From Erinaceus europaeus (Eukaryota > Chordata > Mammalia > Eulipotyphla > Erinaceidae): a stretch of 64,000 nt of DNA. The position numbers and the translations under genes are program-made. The DNA lies in contig NC_080180.1 of NCBI RefSeq assembly GCF_950295315.1, forward strand, positions 65,381,092 through 65,445,091, written 5' to 3'. The notes beneath the pieces are model-generated. The model saw nothing but the letters and a program-made list of their open reading frames with translations, was not told the DNA's origin and made no database searches. This document shows, piece after piece, positions 22,894 through 34,539 of this stretch. Each line of letters opens with the position of its first letter. Positions within the stretch are counted from its first letter, which is position 1.

Positions 22894-23570
22894 ATTTTTT
22901 TTCTATGTCTTCTCTTCCTTTCTGTCACACCTACTACTTCTGAGTGTCCTTTTTCTTTCTTTTCTGAAGTTCAGAACCCTCTGCTCATCCTTTCCCTAAC
23001 ACTTATCCCTCTAGGAGGATGGACCAAAATTTTTTATGAGGTGCAGAAGGTGGGAGTTCTGGCTTCTGTTATCGCTTCCCTGCTTGGCATCTACATTGAC
23101 AGGTAGATCCACAGTGGCAGCCTGTTTCTGTCTGTCCCTAGTGGGGCAGGGCTGTCGAGAGGTGAGTTTCCAGAACACATTGGTGAGGTCCTCTGCCCAG
23201 GGAAGTCAGGATGGAATCATAGTAGCATCTGCAACTTGGTGGCTGGAAGGCTGTAAGATATAAGCAGGACAAAGTGTTTAATAAACAAGAACCTGAAAGT
23301 AGGAATAGAGCAGATGACAATGGGATTTTAGGGGAAAAGAAGCTAGGAAGTCTACTTTAGACCTGTTCCTAGGCGTCTGTGACTTTGGTATTTTTTTACT
23401 ATAGCTTGCTAGCTATAAACATCTAAAATATTGTCTGGGAAGATGGTGTCAGAGTTGAGACTAGAGCTAGAAAGCTGAATTGGGGCAGAGAGAAGCTCCC
23501 AAACTTGAAGAAAATATATAAATAAAATGAACCATTTACCACATCAGTCTGACCTAGTGCCTATAGATAT
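22675..23570 (-). repeat. H-long repeat, copy 6, with AT microsatellite
   Basis: The tail complement 'tttttattagtgatttaatattg' is followed by 'attcccaccatgagagttctgtg'. The body runs to about 23,570, where it still matches about 39,860-39,960. A (TA)n run at about 22,842-22,892 interrupts it. Confidence 0.7.
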
Positions 23571-23838
23571 ATTTAAATTTATTAAAAATGGGACATATTG
23601 ACAAGACCATAGGATAAGAGGGGCACAATTCAACAAGTCCCACCACCAGAACTCTGTATCCCATCACTTCCATCGGAAGCTTTCCTATTCTTTATCCCTC
23701 TGGGAGCATGGACCCAGGGTCATTGTGGGATGCAGAAGGTGGGAGGTCTGGTTTCTGTAATTGCTTCTCCACTGAACATGGGCGTTGGCAGCTGGATCCA
23801 TACTCCCAGCCTGTCTCTCTCTTTCCCTGATGGAGCAG
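23571..23838 (-). repeat. H-long repeat, copy 7 (3' part)
   Basis: 'gacaagaccataggataag' through 'cctgtctctctctttccctga'. It stops at an AT-rich tract. Confidence 0.75.
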
Positions 23839-23859
23839 GATATATATATATATATATAT

Positions 23860-23892
<33 letters not shown>

Positions 23893-23979
23893 TATATATT
23901 TATATATAAGATAAATGTAAATATATATAAAATAAATAAAATACTTATATATAAACATATATATAAATATATATTTATT
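23839..23979. repeat. (TA)n-rich low-complexity tract
   Basis: TATATA runs broken by ACATATA and ATAAATAAA words. It lies between two H-long copies and probably grew from the A/T-rich tail of the right-hand copy. Confidence 0.9.
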
Positions 23980-24220
23980 TATAAAAGAGTAAACACTGAC
24001 AAAACTATAGGTTAAGAGAGGTACAACTCCACACAGTTCCCACCACCAGAACTCTGTATCCCACCCCCTCCCCTGATAGCTTTCCCACTCTCTATCTCTC
24101 TGGGAGCATGGACCCAGGGTCATTGTGGGTTGCAAGAGGTGGAAGGTCTGGCTTCTGTAATTGCTTCCCCACTGAACATGGGTGTTGACATGTCGATTAA
24201 TACTCCCAGCCTGTCTCTCT
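23980..24220 (-). repeat. H-long repeat, copy 8 (3' part)
   Basis: A second head-to-tail copy: 'cactgacaaaactataggttaag', 'ttcccaccaccagaactctg', ending 'cctgtctctctc'. Confidence 0.75.
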
Positions 24221-24390
24221 CATTTTTAACCGAAAGATCATTGCATTGTAACACTCTATAGATTTTCAGCTTTGTTCCATTGAAAACCATCATGCATACC
24301 ATTTTTGTTTTGATATCTGTTCAAATATTTAAACAAACTATTAAAGTAACATAAGAAAACATAGACACAACTGTAAAAATAACTAGAAGG

Positions 24391-24765
24391 TGTCGTATGC
24401 TTTGCATTGGTTTGTTCTAGCCCTCCCCCGCCAAGAGAATTGGATCAGTCCAGTTAATTTCGCGGGCCGCTTGGCCCCGCCCCGAGAAACCCCGCCAGAG
24501 TTCCAGAGTTAGAGTTGGAGAGTTTCAGAGTTACAGAGTAAGAGAGAGTTCCACAGTGGAAGAGTTTCAGAGTTAGAGAGTTTCTGAGTTGCAGAGAGAG
24601 AGTGCTCGCGCCGCCGCAAAGAGACAGCAGAGTTCTGTTTGGTGATTAGTTTGTCTTAGTTTATGAATCGTGGTTCCTGAATAAAGAAATACAGCTGCCC
24701 TGCCCAGCCGTTGTCTCCGTGTCTCTGTTACCCGCCCGGCAAGAGCCTTAAGAATTTTAACAACA
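24391..24765 (+). mobile_element. solo LTR, class II (ERV2)-like
   Basis: A 375-bp element starting TGTCG and ending AACAACA (TG...CA), flanked by the perfect 6-bp direct repeat AGAAGG (24,385-24,390 and 24,766-24,771). Six-base target duplications are typical of class II (betaretrovirus-like) elements. It contains a GC box (GGCCCCGCCCC, 24,473-24,483), a second CpG-rich patch near 24,605-24,620, a series of CAGAGTT words at 24,500-24,600, and AATAAA at 24,680-24,685. No polypurine tract or primer site adjoins it, so it is a solo LTR left by recombination. The CpG content suggests a fairly recent insertion. Confidence 0.7.
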
Positions 24766-24771
24766 AGAAGG

Positions 24772-25559
24772 AAGAGAGATTTCTCAATAGTTTTAAACAT
24801 CAGTTCATCCTAACTGTTAACATTCAACAGTTTTTTTTTTTTTTTCTAAACGACTTGATCTACAAGTCAAGTTTGAGTAAGAAAGAAAGTGTGACATTTA
24901 CAGACCTGTAGAGAGGGAAACAGGCAGGAAGGAAGCAGAAGAGGAAAAGGGAAGGTTTCCTGGCTGAACATGTTAAATCAGAGATGATTCTCCCCGCCCT
25001 GTCTCCCTCCTTCTCTAGTCAGTGCTACTTCCAGTAAAATTAAATGGCCAGATATTCATCTTTATAGCATTCCATATTGTCTCTCCTGCTATTTGAAAAT
25101 CGTGCTTCCGTCTTTTCAAAACCCTTTTTATTTGTTCTGGTCTTATATTTCTATGCTTACTAAGTCAATACATTCTTCAGCTGTAGTGATATCATAAAGA
25201 GCATATAGTTTTTAAAAAATCATTCTGAATATCTGTGATGTTTGTTTATCTCCTTGGCTTAATGAAGGTTCTCTTTCCTCCTTACATGATGGCCATGTAC
25301 TGCAGGGTCTGAGAAAAGTATCAATATCTTATCTAAATTAAAATCTAAATTAAATCTTTTCTTCCTATGATCTAACTTCTACTTGGTGAGTTTTCAATTA
25401 TTTAGTGAATTTATTGTTGTTCTGAGGACAGTGGAGAAACACTAAAAAACATTAAAAGAATTACTCAGAACGAAGTCATTTAGCATTGAAAAGGGAGAAA
25501 TAGCAAGAAATGGTTTGAGAACACAGTAAATCAGTCAGGGGAGTCAGGAACTCATGAAG
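24772..25559. other. unique DNA
   Basis: No repeat family or gene recognised. A T run lies at about 24,831-24,846. Confidence 0.4.
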
Positions 25560-25890
25560 GGTATTCACGAAAGGAAACCATCAGAGAAATGAAAAGACCA
25601 CCCAAGGATGGGAAAGAATACATTTAAATCATCTACCTGGTCAGGATTTAATATCCAGAATACAGAAAACTCATACCACGGACTGACTCAAAAGCCAAAC
25701 AAATGTGGTTAAGAAACGGAGAGAAACGTGACCTCCAGTATTTTCAAAGAAGACCCTCAGATGACCCACAAGTGCATGTAATCAGAGTCAAGCTCTGATC
25801 TTCAGGACATGCAAATGGAAGCTATCAAGAGATGCCTCTCACACCTGTCAGACTGGCTATTTTCAAAAGAGACAGTTGTTGCTAAGACTG
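25560..25890 (+). repeat. ancient L1 ORF2 fragment
   Basis: 'aaatcatctacctggtcaggatttaatatccagaatac', a stretch like 'caaagaagaccctcagatgacc' and 'catgcaaatggaagctatcaagag' align in order with the late ORF2 region common to mammalian L1. Many indels break every frame. Confidence 0.6.
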
Positions 25891-26056
25891 TCATCATTAA
25901 AGTTCTCGTCACTTTGAAAGAAACACTTGACAATGGGACTCGAGGGCTAACTCAACCCCGTAGGATGGATTCTAGACATGTGACCTGTGTGAGACCTCAG
26001 TGCCACAGGAACATGGCATAAAAGATGTGACATACAGTAGTATACACATAGACTGA

Positions 26057-26088
<32 letters not shown>

Positions 26089-26269
26089 CTTCAATGGTAG
26101 GCTGCAACACAGCCATTACTTCTCAGTTAAAAATGCCTGATAATTCATAAATAAGTGAAGTGTGATGGTATATGCTTTTCTGAGAATAAAATGGTTATTT
26201 AAACATTCTCAAGTTGTAATATGACCCAGCCTTGTCAGGACAAGATTTGTGAAGCAAGGCAGACTTGAT
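25891..26269. other. unique DNA with (TG)n
   Basis: (TG)n at about 26,058-26,086. Otherwise nothing recognised. Confidence 0.5.
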
Positions 26270-26502
26270 CCATTTTATTATTATTTTTTATAGTTTTTTA
26301 CCGTCTTTATTTATTAGCTAGAGACAGCCATAAATCAAGAGGGAAGGGCGTGATAGAGAGGGAGAGAGACAGAGAGACACCTGTAGCCCTGCTTCATCAT
26401 TCATGAAGCTTTTCCCCAGCAGGTGGGGAGCGGGGGCTCGAACCTGGGTCCTTGCGCATTGTAATATGTGTGCTCAACCAGGTGCGCCACCACCCAGCCC
26501 CA
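26270..26502 (-). repeat. SINE-B, well preserved
   Basis: Reverse complement with 'gagagacagagagacacctg', 'ggggctcgaacctgggtcc' (B-box complement) and 'ccaggtgcgccaccacccagcccc' (A box and head complement). Confidence 0.85.
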
Positions 26503-26832
26503 ACAAAGCAGATTTGAAAACCACTTAGTCCTGGGTTGCTAGTCAAAGTGCTGTGGCGACAACACTAGCTCTGAAATGAAAGGAAACCAGTCAAGTTCAG
26601 CTTGTGTGTATTTTGTTTTGCATATCTACGTTAGTACCCATGAGTGAGGGAGTTGCCATCTCCTCTTTTAAACTTTAATTTAAACAATTCCTTGATTCTG
26701 TTATTATAATCATTCTATAGTAAATTCTTAGGAAGCCTAACATTTGTTTGTTTATTTATTCATTCATTTATGTATTTATTTATGTATTTATTTCTGGGGT
26801 TACTGTGGTCACACAGCTATTCTCCAATTTTT
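26503..26832. other. unique DNA
   Basis: ATTT-rich run at about 26,743-26,790. No gene. Confidence 0.4.
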
Positions 26833-27200
26833 TTAATGTCTTTATTGGAGGATTAATGGTTTACAGTTGCCAGTAAACAGTATATGTACAGTAGTTTGTA
26901 CATGCATAACGTTTCTCCGTTTTCCACATAACCAGGTCCTCTGTCATCCTTTTCCAGGACCTGAACTTTCCCACCCCCACCCCCCAGTCTTTGACTTTGG
27001 TGTAATACACCAACTACAACCCAAGTGCTGCTTGATATTGTCTCTTCTGGTCTTGTTTTCCAACTTCTGCCTGTGAGTGAGAGCATCCCATATTCATCCT
27101 TCCATTGCTGACTTATTTCACTTAACATGATTTCTTCAAGCTCCAAGCAAGATGGGCTGAAAATGGTAAAACCCCCATTTTTAATACCTCAGTAACATTC
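26833..27200 (-). repeat. L1 3' end (ORF2 C-terminus plus 3' UTR)
   Basis: On the minus strand the frame reads MELEEIMLSEISQQWKDEYG, recognisable as the end of L1 ORF2 in diverged form. Then comes a G-rich 3' UTR and an end CCAATAAAGACATT with a short A run. It is strongly 5'-truncated, as most L1 copies are. Confidence 0.75.
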
Positions 27201-27214
27201 CATTGTGTTTGTTT

Positions 27215-27525
27215 GTTAACCTCCAGGGTTATCACTGGGGCTGATGCCTGCCTGCACTGTGAGACCACTGCTCCTGGCACCCATTCCACTCCTCCCTCAT
27301 TTTTTTTTTTCTTGTTGTTTTTATTCTTGGATAGAGCAGAGAGAAATTGAAAGAAGGGAAGACAGAGAGGTGGCGAGAGAAATAGAAACCTGCAGACTTG
27401 CTACACCACTTGTAAAATATGCCCCCCACCACCACCACAGTTGGGAGCTAGGGGCTCTGAGTTCCTTGTGCTTTGTACTATTTGCTCTTGACTTGGTGTG
27501 TTACCGCCCGACTCTGACTCCTGGG
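27215..27525 (-). repeat. SINE-A, diverged, long form
   Basis: 'cctccagggttatcactggggctgatgcc', 'gatagagcagagagaaattg' and 'accgcccgactc' mark the distal block, body and head in reverse complement. A (CCA)n expansion sits at 27,423-27,440. Confidence 0.7.
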
Positions 27526-27629
27526 AGCCTAACATTTACGTAGGTACAACATCCAGATATTATGATCCACATGGCTTGAACTTGGCTTTGGTGGAATATT
27601 TAGAGAGCACCAGGTGACTCTTATGTGAT

Positions 27630-27814
27630 ACAACTATTTACTTGATTGGGTTTTACCAGCAGAGTTATTGATGTACCTTGGTGTTACACAACTACTCCAT
27701 AATTCCCACTGTTTTTTTCTCTTCATTTTTTTTTTATGATAGAAACAAAGAGAAAAAGAGAGGAAAATAGATAAACACCTACACCACTGTTCAACCACTT
27801 GTGAAGCACGCGTG

Positions 27815-27845
<31 letters not shown>

Positions 27846-27930
27846 CTGGAAACCAGAGGTTTGAACTCTGGCCCTTCTGCATGGTGATGTGAGCACTCAA
27901 CCTTGGGGTGCAGCTGCCTGAGTGCCACTC
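27630..27930 (-). repeat. SINE-B, diverged, with internal (CA)n
   Basis: Body complement 'aaacaaagagaaaaagagaggaaaatag' and 'accacttgtgaagc', interrupted by gcgcgcg(CA)n at 27,810-27,846, then a decayed head ('gggtgcagctgcctg'). Confidence 0.5.
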
Positions 27931-28904
27931 TGGATATCTTTCAACTGCATTTTGTGATGCGTCTTATTTGACATGGATAGCTATGTTTCCAACAGCTGTA
28001 CCAGTAGTGAGACGAGCTCCTGATGAAAGGACTTCTTGGCAACCACATTCCCTGTTAAATGGAGAATGTAGTGTTCTTGCTGTGTGTGATTTAAGTAATT
28101 TGTAAGAATGAACATTTCTTAGCCAGCTGTAGATTCTACTATTTCATGATCAAGATTATAATCCATTAATCAATTTATCAGCTTAATAAGTTATTGTTCA
28201 AAATAAAAATTTAAACACAGTTGAATCAATAAGTGTAATTAAAACAATAGCCTACAACACTCATTTATTTGCCTCCCAGCTGTTTGGTGAAGTCACTGAA
28301 GCATGGAGCCAGACAGCCAAACCAGATTCCGTTGTGTTTATCGAAATGATGGAAGTGTGTTAATGATTAACTATAAAAATACATAATAGAAATTAATGTA
28401 GTGTGAAATAAAATTTTGTCTCAAAATCAAGGCAAGTAAAGTAAAAGCTGGTCCTAAAAAATGCACATTGCATAATGTATGTTCAGCTATTGAATCATTT
28501 CTATTAAAGTGAATCTGCAAAGTATACACTGTGAGAAATGACGCAGACATGTTCTAGACAAAGCCTGGTATATATTATTCAATTAATGTTAAACAGTATT
28601 CAAAAGCTATTTTTACAATCATAGAAAACAAGTTTAAATCCGTCTGCATATACTTTATTCAGTGGAGTGTTTTGTAATGTATAGTTTCATCTGATTTGGG
28701 TATGATAATTTTACAACTGGCTCCCTTAAAATTATGATTTTTATTAAAATGATAATAGGCTCAAAGTGTTCATTTAACATAGATAAACCCTATATGTGCA
28801 TATGTATGATAGAAATCACATAGTATTTCTGCACGTGGAAATCTTTGAGAGGATACAGATTTTATCAGCTCGTATATACGATGTTGTATTCACAAATATC
28901 TAAG
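27931..28904. other. unique AT-rich DNA
   Basis: No repeat from this window occurs here. Bases 28,120-28,480 are free of repeats and rich in TTAAT/AATTA words, a possible but unproven conserved element. Confidence 0.3.
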
Positions 28905-29025
28905 CAGCTGGGGAAATACAAGTGGCACAATAGGAGATTAAATAACTAAGTTTCCAAGTTTGATCCATGGCACAGCAAGTATCAAAGTGGTGTACTCTCC
29001 TGTCTCAGGTGAAATTTTCTTTCTC
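28905..29025 (+). repeat. SINE-C, diverged
   Basis: 'agctggggaaatacaagtggcacaatagg' and 'aagtttgatccatggcac' match the head and B-box region. Confidence 0.5.
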
Positions 29026-29532
29026 TTGTGATTCATAAAAGATAAATCTTAAATACAGAATGTCAGTGATTGCTACCTGTAATAGGTTAGATTTTTAAAA
29101 ATCTTTTTACTAAGAGATTCCTGCTGTGCAGTAGAGTCACTGACTACTGATGCATAGGTACAATTCCATTATATACCAGGACCTCAAAGTTCACTGCTGC
29201 CCCTCTTTCCTTCTCCTTCCCTTAAAAAATAAATAATTGTAACCTGTCACATCAACATGTGAAGCTGTAGAAACTGATTGATATTCCTGTATACACAAAC
29301 GGTTTTGGAAAAAAAATCTTTTCATGATAAGAAATTTCAGTAAATTAGGAATAGAGGCAACTGCCTCCATTTGCTGAGGAAATAATAATAGGTGACATCA
29401 AACAGAAGGAAAATAAAATGGTTGTGAACACAGAGAAATGACTCACTATCTCTATGAATATCATACTAGAAATCCCAACTAATGTGTAAGACAAGAAAGA
29501 AAGAGAGAGAGAGAAAGAAAAAATAGTATACT
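29026..29532. other. unique DNA
   Basis: A (GA)-rich patch lies at about 29,496-29,520. No gene. Confidence 0.4.
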
Positions 29533-29815
29533 GGGGAGTCAGGCAGCAGTGCAGTGGGTTAAGCGCACATGGCGTGAAGCACAAAGACCAGCGTTAAGAT
29601 CCCAGTTCCAGCCCCTGGCTGCCCACCTGCAAGGGAGTCTCTTCACAAGCAGTGTCCATCTTTCTGTCCCCTTCTCTGTCTTCCCTTCCTCTCTACATTT
29701 CTCTCTGTCCTAACAAAGAAAACGTCAATAACAACAACAATAGTAACTACAATAACAATAAAAACAAGGGCAACAAAAGGGAAAATAAATTAAAAAAAAA
29801 AAAACACAAAAAAAC
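29533..29815 (+). repeat. SINE-A
   Basis: 'ggggagtcaggcagcagtgcagtgggttaag' head, 'cccagttccagcccctgg' (decayed B box), a shortened body and an A-rich tail. A small deletion removes part of the 'gaagcaggtctgcagg' block. Confidence 0.8.
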
Positions 29816-30129
29816 AGTATTCTGGATGGAAATGAAGAATGAGAAGGTTTTTCCACGATTGTCATTATCAGTTCTAGACAAGGTTTAAAGGATTAATAAA
29901 TTTTCTTGCACTACTGAATACTTATTGCCAAGTTGTAAGAGAGAAAGTTAATATGAGGGAGTCCATTGCTTTCCTACCTACCACCACGAAAGCATGGTAT
30001 TTAAAGTAGGGACAACATCATGCACAGTAAGTCGCCAAACCAGCTGTGAATCTCACTCACTGAAAGGAACAGTAAGAAGCAACATGTGTTTTTAGGTGGG
30101 TAAACCCACCACAACTGTATGTTCACAGA

Positions 30130-30335
30130 TAATTTTAAAAAATTATGAACTTTATTTATTGGAGAGAGACAGCCAGAAATGGAGAGGGGAATAGAGAGGG
30201 AGAGAGGCAGAGAGAGCCCTGCAGCCCAGATCATGACTTGCGAAGCTTTCTCCCTGCAGGTGGGGACTGGGGGCTTGAACCCAGGTCCTGGAACACTGTA
30301 ATGTGTTCAACCAGGTGTGCCACCACCCAGCCCCT
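30130..30335 (-). repeat. SINE-B
   Basis: 'ggagagagacagccagaaatgg', 'gggggcttgaacccagg' and 'ggtgtgccaccacccagcccc' give a complete reverse-complement element. Confidence 0.8.
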
Positions 30336-30710
30336 GTTCCCAAATATTTTACATCTATTGAGAACACTGGGAATCTGAGCATGGAAGTTCAAATATCTTC
30401 GGTTTTAGCTTTCGGTTACAGAAAAGAGAAAGAAAGAGTCCTGTCATAACAATAACAAGAAAGTAAATCATTTATCAGAAAAATGAGTGTGATTAGAGGC
30501 CAGTGACCCACACTCAGTTAAATGGAAGGACACAAGCTGATCTTTAAAATTGAGCACGTTCAATCTGATAAAAGATGTTTTAAAAATGACATTGACATTA
30601 CTATATAAAAATCTTATTATCAGTTATCTTTTTTCTCCTTCAAAGGGCCACTATGTTTTAAAAGTCTTAATTTATATGTTGAACCTTTGGGAATCATTTA
30701 AAATGTACAC
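30336..30710. other. unique DNA
   Basis: Nothing recognised. Confidence 0.4.
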
Positions 30711-31000
30711 ATGCTGGGGGTTGGGTGGTAACACAGTGGGTTAAGTACACATGGTGCAAAGCTCAAAGGTTAGTTTAGTGAAGCAGTGAAGCAGGTCTGC
30801 AGGTGTCTGTCTTTCTCTTCCCCTCTCTGTCTTCTCCTCCTCTCTCCATTTCTCTCTGTCCTGTCCAACAACAACAGCAGCAATGGCAATAATAACAAGA
30901 GCAACAAAATGGGGAAAATGGCCTCCAAGATCAGTGGACTGGCAGTATAGGCATCCAGCCCCAGCATAACCCTGGAGGCAAAAAAAAAAAAAAAAGACAC
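30711..31000 (+). repeat. SINE-A, internally deleted
   Basis: The head 'gggggttgggtggtaacacagtgggttaag' is followed, after a deletion of the B-box region, by 'gtgaagcaggtctgcaggtg', the CT body and the distal 'ccccagcataaccctggaggc' block with an A run. Confidence 0.75.
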
Positions 31001-31090
31001 ATGCTCATATATTCTAGTTTACTATCTGATCACTCTGACTTTCTTTTGACACATTTCTCAGAATGATTGTTCAGTATATTTTGATATGAT

Positions 31091-31121
<31 letters not shown>

Positions 31122-31764
31122 TTATACTGTCTAATATGTGTTGGATAAATGATGTTTATATGCTTAGAAATTAACCTTATTTCATCAAGCAATAAACGTT
31201 TTTTGTGAATGATGTTGGGTCTACTCTCTTTTAAAACTACCAACATATTATAATATTTGACTCTGATGAGAGAGATTGACTCTTTATTATTTACTGATTT
31301 GTATGAAAGTGTAGGGTTTGATAGCAGGATAATGTTCATGTATATATTAATTGTGATAAATTAGCAAAATTTTATTTTATATTTAACATAGAATGTGGGA
31401 ATCTAATAATCATCTATTTGATTGGTTAAATAGATGAATATGACAAGAATTTTCCCTGAGAGAATTGAAACTAAAAGAAATTAGGCTGCGTCTTGAGAAT
31501 TACTGAAATCAGGAAAAAGATAGATGGAATTTCATATTTATATGACTGAATCAATACCTGTCAAAGATGTGTTTGACAAATTTGAAATTACCTAACTTAT
31601 TCTTGCATTATTACTCTCAAAATATATGATTCAATAAGCAGAAAGTCTATCATTATTTTACTGTTTTATGTCCATTTGTGTAAGTTTGAAATGCAAGGAC
31701 GACACTCATAAGGGAAAAAATATATAAACAAACAAACAAAAAACACTGGCAATCTTCTCTTTCC
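31001..31764. other. AT-rich unique DNA with (TA)n
   Basis: (TA)n at about 31,092-31,120. No gene or repeat family recognised. Confidence 0.5.
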
Positions 31765-31880
31765 CCATAATGGTTATGCAAAAGACTTTTCATGTCTGAG
31801 GTTCTGAAGTCCTAGGTTCAATCTCTAGCACTACCATAAACCAGAGCTGAGCAGCATTCTGGTCATCCTCTCCATAGCTT
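31765..31880 (+). repeat. SINE-C
   Basis: 'taatggttatgcaaaagac', 'tcatgtctgaggttctgaag', 'taggttcaatctctagcac' (B box) and 'aaaccagagctgagcagc'. A good family member. Confidence 0.8.
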
Positions 31881-31899
31881 TCATCCTTATTAAAATAAA

Positions 31900-32048
31900 A
31901 TTATATATGGTGGAGAGACAGAAACAAGAGGGGAGATACCTTAGCTTCCTCTAGTGATATGACACTTGAATGTGGTGCTGAGGTTCAAACCTGGGTCTCG
32001 TGCAGGGCTAGGTATTTGCCCTACCCATTACAGTCTCTTCTCTAGCCC
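31900..32048 (-). repeat. tRNA-like SINE, SINE-C related
   Basis: 'ggtggagagacagaaacaag', 'gtgctgaggttcaaacctggg' (B-box complement) and 'cccattacagtctcttctctagccc'. It faces the previous SINE-C. Confidence 0.6.
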
Positions 32049-32099
32049 TAAATTGTACTTTAAATCATCATTTTTTATAGATTTCTTTCTAGCATTTCT

Positions 32100-32162
32100 A
32101 ATTAGCAATAATCGCGCCTCAGATAAACTTCATTGGCTACGATACTGCCACTGCGCAAAGCT
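32100..32162 (-). pseudogene. U4 snRNA retropseudogene, 3'-truncated
   Basis: The minus strand matches about the first 63 nt of the U4 spliceosomal RNA (5' AGCTTTGCGCAGTGGCAG...), with roughly two substitutions against the mammalian U4 I remember. It stops after the 5' stem-loop region. The Sm site and 3' stems are missing, so it cannot make a working snRNA. It is flanked by a perfect 17-bp direct repeat, ttctttctagcatttct, at 32,083-32,099 and 32,162-32,178 (one base overlaps the U4 end). There is no A tail, which is the known class of snRNA pseudogenes truncated at the 3' end. No snRNA promoter was seen upstream. Confidence 0.9.
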
Positions 32163-32178
32163 TCTTTCTAGCATTTCT

Positions 32179-32707
32179 GCATGTGTGTTTACCCTCAAAA
32201 GAAGAGAGAGAATTCAGAGTATCAGCCCTGCTTTCTTATAATATGCTTTCTGATATTTCTCCTACAGTGACGTCTCATATAAAAAAGAACTCACAGACCT
32301 AGCAGGCCTGTGCTGTGCGCTAAATTTGCTTCGATAGCTGCTATAAGTTCTTGTCACTTATCACTGAGAAACACAGACATAAAGCATGTAGTTCATATTC
32401 TAGCGGGGGGAGTGAAAATTAACAATCACCATGATTCTGCAGTCTCCTAGAGGAAGCATTTGCAGCAGAGGGGGTGGTGCTTAAGACAGGCTACCATTTT
32501 CAATGAGAAATTCCTTTAGACATTTAAAGGAACAATCTTGGGTATAGTTTACAAAGAGACGAGCTATTTAATTGTGTTGATATCAGCGAACAAACATTCT
32601 AGTCAGAGAATCATGTAGTCTGGACAGAAAGCAGAATTACACTTTGAGACTTAGAGCATAGAAAGGAGTCCGGAGTGCACACACAGTCAGGAATCATTAG
32701 ATGAGAC
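32179..32707. other. unique DNA
   Basis: No repeat or gene recognised. Confidence 0.4.
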
Positions 32708-33000
32708 AGAAATGGGAGCCAGGTGTTGGCGCACCCAGTTGAAGCGCCATAGTACCACGCACAAGGACCCATGCAAGGTTCCAGGTTCAAGTCCCTGGCT
32801 CCCCACCTATAGGGAAAGCTTCAGAAGTGGCAAAGTGGTCTGTAAGTGTCTATCTTTCTCCCTTTCTGTATCCCCCACCCATCCCAGTTTCTCTCTATTC
32901 TGTTCAATAAAATGGAAAAAAAATAATGGCCACCAGGAGCAGTGGATTTGTAGTGCTAGCACCAGGCCCCAGCAATAACCCTGGAGGCAGATTTATAGAT

Positions 33001-33045
<45 letters not shown>
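32708..33045 (+). repeat. SINE-A/B type SINE ending in (GATA)n
   Basis: The head 'gggagccaggtgttggcgcacc', 'aggttcaagtccctggctcccc', CT body and distal block 'ccccagcaataaccctggaggc' are followed by about eleven GATA units (33,000-33,044), which replace the usual A-rich tail. Confidence 0.8.
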
Positions 33046-34539
33046 GGAAGGAAAAATAAAAGAAAGAAAGGTACAGACATGATCAGAGAGTAGTAGTGAG
33101 TTTGGTTAGAGTCTCTTGCTATTGGAGTGAAATAGGAAGTTCCTGGGACTTTTTCAAGCAAAAACTTTTCTGTTCATGCTGGAGATGCCAGTGAGAAGGC
33201 TTTTGGCAATCATGACCATAAATGCGGCTGAGTGGGAAGGGCATGGTGGCAGGGGAGAGCGTATTTGAAGAGGTCACCTTCTGGGGTGATTATAAAGACA
33301 GGACCAAACTTTTCTGAAGAAGCTAGTGAAGTTGGAAGGCTAGTAGTTGAATGCATGATTCATGTGCAGTTCTGCTTCTTGGTAAACACTGTCCCCTTTC
33401 ATCTGATTCCACCTATGTACCACTCTTGAAAAACACATTCAAGTTCTCTAGATTCTTGAAGACTTTCTTCTGTACATGCCATGGCAGTCCTGCACTGTTA
33501 GAAATAGGTGGTGGGTAAATGCAGATTGGGGGACCATCACTTTGGTCACTGGGAAGATGAACTCCTTTTTGAGAATGATGAATTTGTTCATTAATGCTAA
33601 GAATTCCAGAGGAGAGCCAGTGAGAGGGGCCTTTTAGATCTCTGTTCTGTCATAGGGCAGTTCCGGGCCTCAGAGACCTCAGGCAGTGTGTGAGGTGGTA
33701 CTCAAACGGGCTCAGCTCTGTCCTCGGCCCTCCCTCAAACGATGGCCTTGACGACCTCTTGCTTTCAGAACAGATGCACCTATATATTCTTAGTTCTCTA
33801 GCCAACTCATCTCACTCTGAATAAATTTCCGTGGGAAATAATCATCAGATTAGATAATTTGGTATCCCAATTATCTTACCTATTCAGAGCCAGCGGCTGC
33901 ATTAATACATGGATGGACAGTCTGTCCACAGTGTTTCAATTTTTAAAACTTATTAAATTGGCATCCACTTGACCAGGGTTTATAAAAAGTCAATTAATCA
34001 TACTTTCCTCTATAATAATAGTAATAATGATACTAGTAATAGTAATGTATCATTGAGTACGTTGTGTCAAGGGTACCAAAATCACTTTAGATGGAAAGAG
34101 TGATGTTATCCACATCCCTCTGTGAGCCTGGAATTTACCCCTTGTGACAGTTGAAGCAACAAATGAGGAAGAGAGATCTGTGTGACCCTCCCGGATCATG
34201 TGGCCAGAGTTTAGAGAGAGCCTCACTGGCGTCTAGAAGTCCTGTGCTTGACCTCTGACCAGCTCTGCAGAGTTGGTGTTTGAATAAACAGTCTGCTTCC
34301 CATTCTCTCAGTCCACTGGAGTGTGTGACGTGAGCCACAGAGAAAACTGAGGTGGCTCTCCAAGGACCCGCTTCAGTCACAAAGTTGGACCTGTGATCTC
34401 CTTCAGCTTGGGCTGCAGGAAAAAGGCAGAACTAAGTCCAATTTTCCCCCACAGCGTTGCAAGAAGAACCTCTGAATAACCACAACTAGGGCAGACTCTT
34501 CCTTTGTCTTTGCAAGAAGGGAGAAGACACTACTAAACT
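33046..34539. other. unique DNA, moderate GC
   Basis: A long stretch without the window's repeats. No open frame has a recognisable domain, although several short ones exist. Confidence 0.4.

Noticed and set aside
34135..34380. 81-codon minus-strand frame in moderate-GC DNA, considered as an exon
   Set aside because: No recognisable domain, and I could not identify convincing splice sites or neighbouring exons.
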